A stretch of DNA of 24,628 bases from Guillardia theta CCMP2712 (taxonomy: Eukaryota; Cryptophyceae; Pyrenomonadales; Geminigeraceae). Every line of letters starts with the position of its first letter. The first letter of the stretch is position 1. Below are positions 18,641-24,628 of the stretch, in pieces. A model generated the notes under the pieces. It made no database searches. It worked only from the letters and a program-made list of their open reading frames with translations, and was not told the DNA's origin. Location: assembly GCF_000315625.1 (NCBI RefSeq), contig NW_005434598.1, forward strand, positions 270,314-294,941, in the 5' to 3' direction. A program made the position numbers and the translations under genes.

Positions 18641-19425
18641 GTTCCGAAGTTCTCGCCGCGCGATGAGGTGCCCCCGCCCGGCCGCGTTATCACTGAGTCA
18701 TGCCCGGGGGGGGAAGCGTCACCGTGCTAGCGGCAGTACTACCCGTAGGCTAGCTCATGTCCGATCCGGGCCGGAGTCCGATCAAAAAGCGTTGTCACCC
18801 GGGCCGATCCGCCGGTGACTGGCATCATACGGTAGTACTACACTGCCAGTGAGTCACCGTGACACAGTGATTTCGCAAGGATTCGCTGTCCGATCGGGCC
18901 GGGCGGTCGCCGGCTGACCGGCCGGGCCCCAGAATCGTGGCATCGAGTCCGGCGTTCTGCCACGGCGTCACGTAGTAGTAGTATGCCGGCCCGGACTCAC
19001 TGAGTCAGTGATCCAGGCTCTGCCGTACTACTAGTGAAGGTATCAGTTAAGTTTGGGGGACAGCAGTTGGCAGGAATAGGTTTGGAGTGCGACAGTTGTC
19101 AGGGTCAAGCCTCCTAACTTTGAGTAAACATGTGACGACAGCCACTGAGTCACGGTGATGTCCGATCCGTGGGGCCGGGCCCCGGCCGCGCCCGGCGCCC
19201 CGGCCGGGGCCGGCCCGCGAGCCTTACTAGTCACACGCGGCAGCCGCTGAGTCACAGCCCGGTGGCCCGTGGCAGTGGCACCCCATCTGACTCACAGAGT
19301 CAAAACCGGGCACACCCGCCAAGCCCGGCCCGGGACTCAGCGCCGCGGCGGGTCTAGGCTGCCGCACGCGGCCCGGGCCGGCCCGAGCACTGAGTCACAG
19401 TGGGTGAGTCAAACCGGGTGGGGAA
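18641..19425. repeat. GC-rich palindromic island 2 (TGAGTCA, GTAGTAC, GGCCCGGCC)
   Basis: Similar in style to island 1: dense TGAGTCA/TGACTC, CCGGGCC and GTCACCGTGAC palindromes, plus several AGTACTAC/GTAGTACT words (18736, 18833, 18974, 19025). The exact 14-mer TAACTTTGAGTAAA (19115-19128) is shared with island 1. Open frames (18636-18818, 19043-19255, 19169-19357) look compositional. Confidence 0.7.
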
Positions 19426-19502
19426 ATCTGTTCTGAGGCGGCTTGGAGCATTGTGGATGGCGATGGCAAGGAGAAAGGTGGCGATGGCGTCGCCTCGCAC
19501 CA

Positions 19503-19611
19503 CCACCACCTCCTCCTCCTCTTCCTCCCCCTCCCCCTCCCCCTCCCCCTCCCCCTCCTCCTCCCCCTCCTCCTCCTCCTCCTCCTCCTCCTCCTCCTCC
19601 TCCTCCTCTTG
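19503..19611. repeat. (TCC)n and (CTCCCC)n pyrimidine repeat upstream of VPS8
   Basis: CAC/TCC trinucleotides are followed by about five CTCCCC units (about 19528-19558) and then TCC units to about 19611, followed by GATGATGACGACGAC sequence. It ends about 100 bases before the VPS8 start codon. The poly-Pro, poly-Gly and poly-Ser frames here are artefacts of the repeat. The stretch 19426-19713 holds no other feature that I can support. Confidence 0.9.
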
Positions 19612-19713
19612 ATGATGACGACGACAACGACGACGACGATGACGGCAATAAGAACAACAAGAAACTATTCTGGGGGGGCGGATAAAGACTGATTGATGGA
19701 ATGAATCGTAGAA

Positions 19714-22675
19714 ATGCTGGATGAATCGGAAACGAAGGACTCGTCTCTGCTGAACTCAGCGGAAGAAGAAGCTCTGAGAAAGATCCTTGGTGAATTGAAG
19801 GGCGGAGAGGAAGTAGAGAGCCTGGAACAGGAGCCGTTGGTGGAGGAGAACGAGGAGGAAAGAAACGAGACGAGCGAAGAGGAGGAGCAACAGAAGAGAA
19901 GACATGAGAGACAGGTTGGGGTAAAGGAGGAGGACGAGATCCTTGTGCATCAGTCTCATGCAGAAGTTATCACGTCTGTGTCAGAGAAGCGCACGATTGC
20001 GCTGACAGTACATGGAGAGGACGAAGGAGTTAGCTGTGGGTTGATAGAATGGCTCAGCACACACCTGCCGCCGACGTCCAAGGCACAGTGCAGCTGCTTG
20101 CATGCTAGCGGGCGATACCTGGTGATCGGGCTGTCAACAGGACTGTGCAAGGTGTTCGAGTACCAGGAGGAGAACTTATTCGGTCTGTTGGTGCATGAAG
20201 CGTCGAACAACGATAGGGTCACGTGTGTAAGAATTTCACCTCAGGAAACTTTCGTGGTAGTTGGGCATGAAAGTGGTCGGATTGTTGTCTGGGATGTCAA
20301 GAGATGTCAGATGCTGAAGAGCTTGACGGATGTGCAGAACAGTCCGATAACGCGGATTGATTTCATCGAGAATAGGAAGTTCCTGTGTGTGGGAAGCTCA
20401 AACCTTGTATTGCTGATGACAATCTCGCAAGTTTTGATGATGAATGTCGTTCAGAGTGATGTCATGCTGAGAGGAGATGAGTGCGATATTGACAACATCA
20501 CTTCTCTCTCTGTCGCGCCATCTTCGCAGGCTGCGGCTGAAAGCGCCCAGGAATCCTCGTCGTTGATTGCTTTCGGTGGTAGCGAGATGGTTTTCCTGAC
20601 TTCTCTGCAGCCGAAAGCAAAAATCTTGATGGCGATCAAACGGCCGAAGCTTGCTCCTGCGTTCGCGATCCCTCAGTTTGGTTGGGCTCCTTGGCAACTT
20701 CGGCAGACAGTGAAAGGAGGGTTGGCGGGTGTGAAGAGCAAGGAGTTGTCAGGTTTTAGTTCGTGCTTGCCTCTGGCGATAGGATGGGGATTCATGTTTC
20801 GAGTTGTGAACGTTGAGTTTGCTTTCTTCGAGTCAGGAGCAACCAATCAATATTGGAATCTGGCAAAGACATCGGGCAACTCGCGATACAAGTTCCATGA
20901 TGCTTCACAGCACAGGCTGTCTGAATGTATCGGAGCGGTTGTTTGGGTGAATGCAAGGACGATCTTTGTCTCGAAGACAGATGGAGCTTTGCTACTCTAT
21001 GATTGTAAGATGCCTGTGTTGATATCATACCTTTGATATCTTTGTTGACGATGATGTTTGGATGCAACTCTTCAGGAAATTAGTTTTTGACATTGAATTC
21101 AACAGATTCTCGTCTACAGTTCTTAACTTCTTACCGTATTCAAATCTTGGACAACATGATCCTGTCGACAACGTTGGCAAATCAGTTTGTTGACTTCTCA
21201 CAATCGATCACATGCATCAGGGAGAAAACTTTGATTCTTACAAGGAAAGGAGTTTTTTCTCTGCTGCTCACTTCATGGAGTAACTATTTTGACAAGGTTA
21301 AGATACTGGTCAGAGTGAGAGAATCTTGCTGAGTGAAGTTGCAGTTGATGGGCTGTGGCAAGTATGAAGAAGCGTTTGAGATGATGAAGAACCTGCATTC
21401 GTCGGGTGTCAGTGAATTCTCTGGAGTACCCGTCGAAGACAATAAAAGAAAATATGAAGTTGTGAAAGAGATGAAAAGAACTGTGATGAGTTTGTTGGAA
21501 GGTTGCTTTCTTGACTTGAAAGTTACAATGATGTAATGATTGTTGTTTTTGGTAACCAGTCAATGGAAATGAAGATGAGTCGGGACAAGTTTTGAGGTAA
21601 TATTTTTTGTATATGCCTTGTTGCAAGAGCTCTAGTAAATCTATCTACACAGGCTGTGTTTGAGTGCTCTCTTTGACATGAGGCAAGAGGACTTTGTCTT
21701 TGTCGATGTAAGGAACATGTTAGGTAAGTTTTCTTCCTGCATACCTTGATTGAAGTTGTTAACAATACTTTTCAGTTGAACAATCTAGATTGTTCATATT
21801 TCTAGACATCATGGAGGAGATGGTGAAAACATCTCTTCACATCCTGTATGTTATTTGCCTCTAACATTATATTTGCAGCTTCTCTCACAGAAAATTACAC
21901 GGCTGCCCCCGGACGTCATGCAGGTCGTTTGATCCTTTTTGCCTCGGCACCGATGAGATTGTTATTTCTCATTCTTGTTTCTCAACAGCAACTTCTGGAG
22001 AAGTTGAAGATGGAGAAGAATTTTCTCAGAGCTGAAGATTGTATCTTGCGAACCGAGTTTTCTTGCCTCGATTTCCATCAGGTTGTCTCGTTGTGGATCT
22101 GATGATGGAGAAAATGGTTGAGATAATGATGGTTGATGTGATGATTTGGATTATAATGATGGAGATGACAATGAAATCATACGAGAAGTAATTATCGCAT
22201 TTGCAGGTTTCAAAGATCTGCGAAGAAGAACATCTTGGCAGGGCGATAGTGCACCTGCACACGTATGGCATAAATGATTTCATCACACCTTTCAACATCT
22301 TTATCTCACACTTGTCGAACGAAAGAAGTCAGGTTGTCTTCACGTGATCTCCATTCTTGCTGTATGCTGATACCAAACTCCCAGCATACCACAAACCTGT
22401 TGCAAACCTTCTTTGAGTTCCTTCAGAGAGCTTGTTGTGGTCTGTTCCAAGACGATTTCTCTCCTCTCCGCTTGAAATCCTCAACCACCTCCTCCTCTCC
22501 TCTACTCTTCCTTCCTCGTGACTGGGGCATCCCGCGAGAGGGAGAAGAGGAGGAGGTGAGGGATCAGATGCTCTGTATGCTGTTTCATGGGAAGAGATCG
22601 CAAGATGTTGAAGATCGGAGAAGTTTGAGGAAAGAACAGATGGGAAGTGAAGACATCAACAATGTGACCCATGTA

Positions 22676-22708
<33 letters not shown>

Positions 22709-22876
22709 GACAACGTGACCTATTTGTTCCTTATCGATCTTACATCTCATACTTTGCTCCAGAGCTCTTCCTCCCGAGCCATCCGCCTCCTCCTCCTCCT
22801 GGATGTTCGCTCCTCTGTCTGCCTACTTGATCTCGTCCTCAGCTGCATGGCCTCTACCGACGGAGATGGAGAGGAG

Positions 22877-22909
<33 letters not shown>

Positions 22910-24605
22910 CGAAGGATGAAGATGATACGACAAGACATTGCGTGCGCTCTCCTGCGTATCCTACGGGAAGACGTATGCTTCCTCTTCAGAGACAAGTCAA
23001 GGAAGGAGGAGGAGGAGGAGGAGGAGGAGGAGGAGAGGCGAACATGGAACATCACTCGCACGCTCCTCCTGCAGCTCCTCCTTCAGCAGCTCCTCCTCGG
23101 TGCTGTCTCATTCGACTCTCTGAGTTCCTGGAATTTCTCCTTCCTTCTCCTGCGCCTCGTTAGTTCCCTCAATGAGCGAAGAGAGGAGGAGGAAGAGCAG
23201 GAGGAGGGAGAGGAGGGAGAGAGGGGGAGGACGAGAGAGGAGAGGGAAAGAAAGGGGGACGGGAAGAGCAGGCGCGTCAAGTGGAGCAGGGAAGATCAGG
23301 ACGCTTGTGAACAGCTTCTAGTGTCGTTTGTGAACAGCAAAAGTGGAAGAGCTGGAGCTGGAGCTGGAGCTGGAGCTGGAAGAGGAGGAGATCGTCAACA
23401 AGAGGATTTTCATTCACAGATGCTGTGGAAGATGCTCGAATACTCGAAGGTGAGGAGCTAGTCTGAGGATGAGGACGAGGAGGAAGTCCCAGATGATGAT
23501 GATGATGAGGAGGAGGAGGAGGAGGAGGAGGAGGAAGTGAAAGGAGGAGGGCTACACGAGAGACGAGAACAACCGACGACGAGGAACTTAGAGGAGGGAG
23601 AGGGGCAGATGAGGAGGAGGAGGAGGAGGAGGAGGAGGAGGAGGAGGAGTTGATGACAAGTGGATAGGAGGCGAAGATGAAACGATTGTGCCTGTCAATC
23701 TTGAGAAACCTTGGGGATATAAGGTGAAGAATTTCTTGTTGCCTATGAAAAATGATGACGATGATGGAGATGGAGATGGTGATGGTGATGGTTGGGAAGA
23801 AGAAGATGATGATGATGGTGATGATGATGATGTTCAGAACTCAGTATCATGCAGGGAACTCATCTCGACATCGTTGGCGATGAATGTCAGAGTAGAAGAG
23901 ATCTTTTCTTTGCTCCGAAGTCTCATCAGCAACCCATCATCAACAACAGCCAAGAACCTGGTACTTTCAACTTGATTGCAATGTTTCCACCCGCTGAAAC
24001 CTCCCTCAAGATCGTTGATGTGTTAATGGAGAATTTCTCCAAGTTGTCAGAACTGGATGCAAAGAAATGTGCGAAGCTGATGGTCATTGGGAACACAAGT
24101 CAATGTGCAATGATAGCAAAGAGTTTGAAAGATCCACGTGTACAGGTGAATCCTTGCCAGCACTTGCATGACTTGGTACTAATGAGAGCTTCTGTAGTTT
24201 TGTTATCTGAAAGAAATTTTTCGGATCAGAGGAGGAGGAGGAGGAGGAGGAGGAGGAGGACTGAAGGAGGCGAATAGTCCGGAGGTTGAACGGACGCCTG
24301 ATCTCTTCGGGCGGCCTAACCTCGGGCAGCGGATCGTGTCACTCGGCCCGCGTCATGTCATCTGGCTGATAAGGGACGTGACCCGGATGATGGGCTCACA
24401 TGACGGGTCACGTGACACAACACTGAACCAAGAAAAAGACATTTTTGTTTCACAAATCCAAGAACCCCAGTCGAGGTTTCTCCCCGGGCGAAGAAAAACT
24501 CCCTTTGACCCGCTGTTTCTCGAACGAACCTGCCGGCTGGGTCTGGCAGAAGACGACAGCTTCCTTAAGCCAGTCCTCGACCCAATGGAGGACGACTCGC
24601 GCTAA
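19714..24605 (+). CDS. VPS8: VPS8, CORVET tethering complex subunit; 3' part altered or incomplete
   Basis: VPS8 is the CORVET-specific subunit that links early endosomal Rab5-type GTPases to membrane fusion. Exons: 19714-21004, 21106-21296, 21345-21501, 21560-21596, 21653-21723, 21776-21822, 21879-21923, 21989-22081, 22207-22332, 22385-23449, about 23661-23960, 24011-24145, 24198 onward. An in-frame TGA (19702-19704) supports the ATG. After an acidic N-terminus, exon 1 carries WD40-like repeats (CLHASGRYLVIGLSTGLCKV, ESGRIVVWDVKRCQMLKSLT). Later exons match the VPS8 solenoid: RKGVFSLLLTSWSNYFDK, ITRLPPDVMQ, LDFHQVSKICEEEHLGRAIV, GINDFITPFNIF, VEEIFSLLRSLI, LMENFSKLSELDAKKCAKL and FCYLKEIF, in the right order. 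Exon 10 contains several long low-complexity inserts. The start of exon 11 and the 21502 donor (GTTGCT) are uncertain. After FCYLKEIFRIR the frame passes through a Gly run into unrelated sequence to a TAA at 24605; the expected remaining helices and RING domain are absent. Confidence 0.85.
22675..22709. repeat. In-frame (GCAACA)n repeat encoding (Ser-Asn)n in VPS8
   Basis: About five AGCAAC units give alternating Ser-Asn residues within the large exon 22385-23449. The hexamer length preserves the frame. Confidence 0.9.
22879..22908. repeat. In-frame (GGAGCA)n repeat encoding (Gly-Ala)n in VPS8
   Basis: About five GGAGCA units give a Gly-Ala dipeptide run in the same VPS8 exon. A similar (GGAGCT)n run encodes another Gly-Ala stretch at about 23350-23379. 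Confidence 0.9.
23004..23036. repeat. In-frame (GAG/GGA)n repeat encoding poly-Glu in VPS8
   Basis: A GAG run gives about ten consecutive Glu residues in VPS8 exon 22385-23449, followed directly by a conserved-looking helix. Confidence 0.85.
23450..23660. repeat. Low-complexity GAT/GAG intron region of VPS8
   Basis: Between the donor AAG|GTGAGG at 23450 and the next coding frame lie (GAT)n and several (GGA)n runs (about 23497-23536 and 23611-23648), purine-rich on the sense strand. No normal polypyrimidine tract precedes the next exon, so its acceptor (proposed after GATGACAAG at 23660) is uncertain. Length variation or misassembly would be easy here. Confidence 0.6.
24231..24260. repeat. 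(GGA)n repeat at the VPS8 / GC-rich junction
   Basis: About ten GGA units encode a Gly run right after the last VPS8-like residues. They mark the switch from VPS8 exon sequence to GC-rich sequence. Confidence 0.9.
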
Positions 24606-24628
24606 AAGTCCGAAATGCCCGGGGCATG
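24261..24628. other. GC-rich, palindrome-bearing sequence at the window edge
   Basis: Composition changes abruptly after the GGA run: CCCGGGCGAAG, TCACATGACGGGTCACGTGAC and GGCCTAACCTCGGG words resemble the GC-rich islands further left more than VPS8 exons. One frame stays open to 24605 in phase with VPS8, encoding an Arg/Pro/Asp-rich tail that I do not recognise. It may be an inserted repeat, part of an intron whose donor is GAG|GTTGAAC at 24285, or another element continuing beyond the window. Confidence 0.5.

Noticed and set aside
19409-19692. Poly-Pro, poly-Gly and poly-Ser open frames upstream of VPS8
   Set aside because: All derive from (TCC)n/(CTCCCC)n repeats and have no non-repeat domain.
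1-24628. tRNA or rRNA genes, bacterial operons or a nucleomorph/organelle origin
   Set aside because: I found no tRNA or rRNA-like sequence, and the spliced genes, standard code and mixed base composition fit nuclear DNA.

Overview
This window is eukaryotic nuclear DNA. Its genes are split by many short GT-AG introns (mostly 44-130 bases), the standard genetic code is used, and introns and spacers are full of simple repeats. The gene set is a mitochondrial or plastid ABC1-type kinase, a HIT4-like protein that I otherwise know from plants, a Golgi-type sulfotransferase and a CORVET subunit. Together with the repeat load this suggests a protist, probably a unicellular alga. A cryptophyte is my best guess, but that is a guess from style and not from a marker gene. 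All exon models were built by hand from splice sites, reading frame and family motifs; none has transcript support.

Layout. 123-5066 (minus): a complete aarF/ABC1 kinase of ADCK2 type in about 30 exons. 5067-7798: a divergent intergenic region with a pyrimidine-rich stretch, an unusual island dense in TACCC/GGGTA (6060-6620) and a possible membrane-segment exon. 7799-10343 (plus): a HIT4-like gene in at least 18 exons, with its 5' end unresolved. 10583-12466 (minus, convergent): a two-exon type II membrane sulfotransferase made of two sulfotransferase-like domains, the first lacking the co-substrate motifs. 12467-19713: a gene-poor repeat block. It holds two GC-rich islands packed with GAGTC/GACTC and GGCC palindromes, a 28-base tandem repeat, a foldback hairpin, and four near-identical copies (three plus, one minus) of an exon-like cassette starting at a splice-acceptor tract. 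19714-24605+ (plus): VPS8, followed from its start codon through the WD40 part and most of the helical part. Near the right edge its frame runs into GC-rich sequence unlike VPS8, before the C-terminal RING region has appeared.

The four genes do not form a pathway. They are ordinary housekeeping or accessory genes flanking a repeat-rich block. The most novel items are the four-copy cassette, the double-domain sulfotransferase, the TACCC island and the altered VPS8 3' end.
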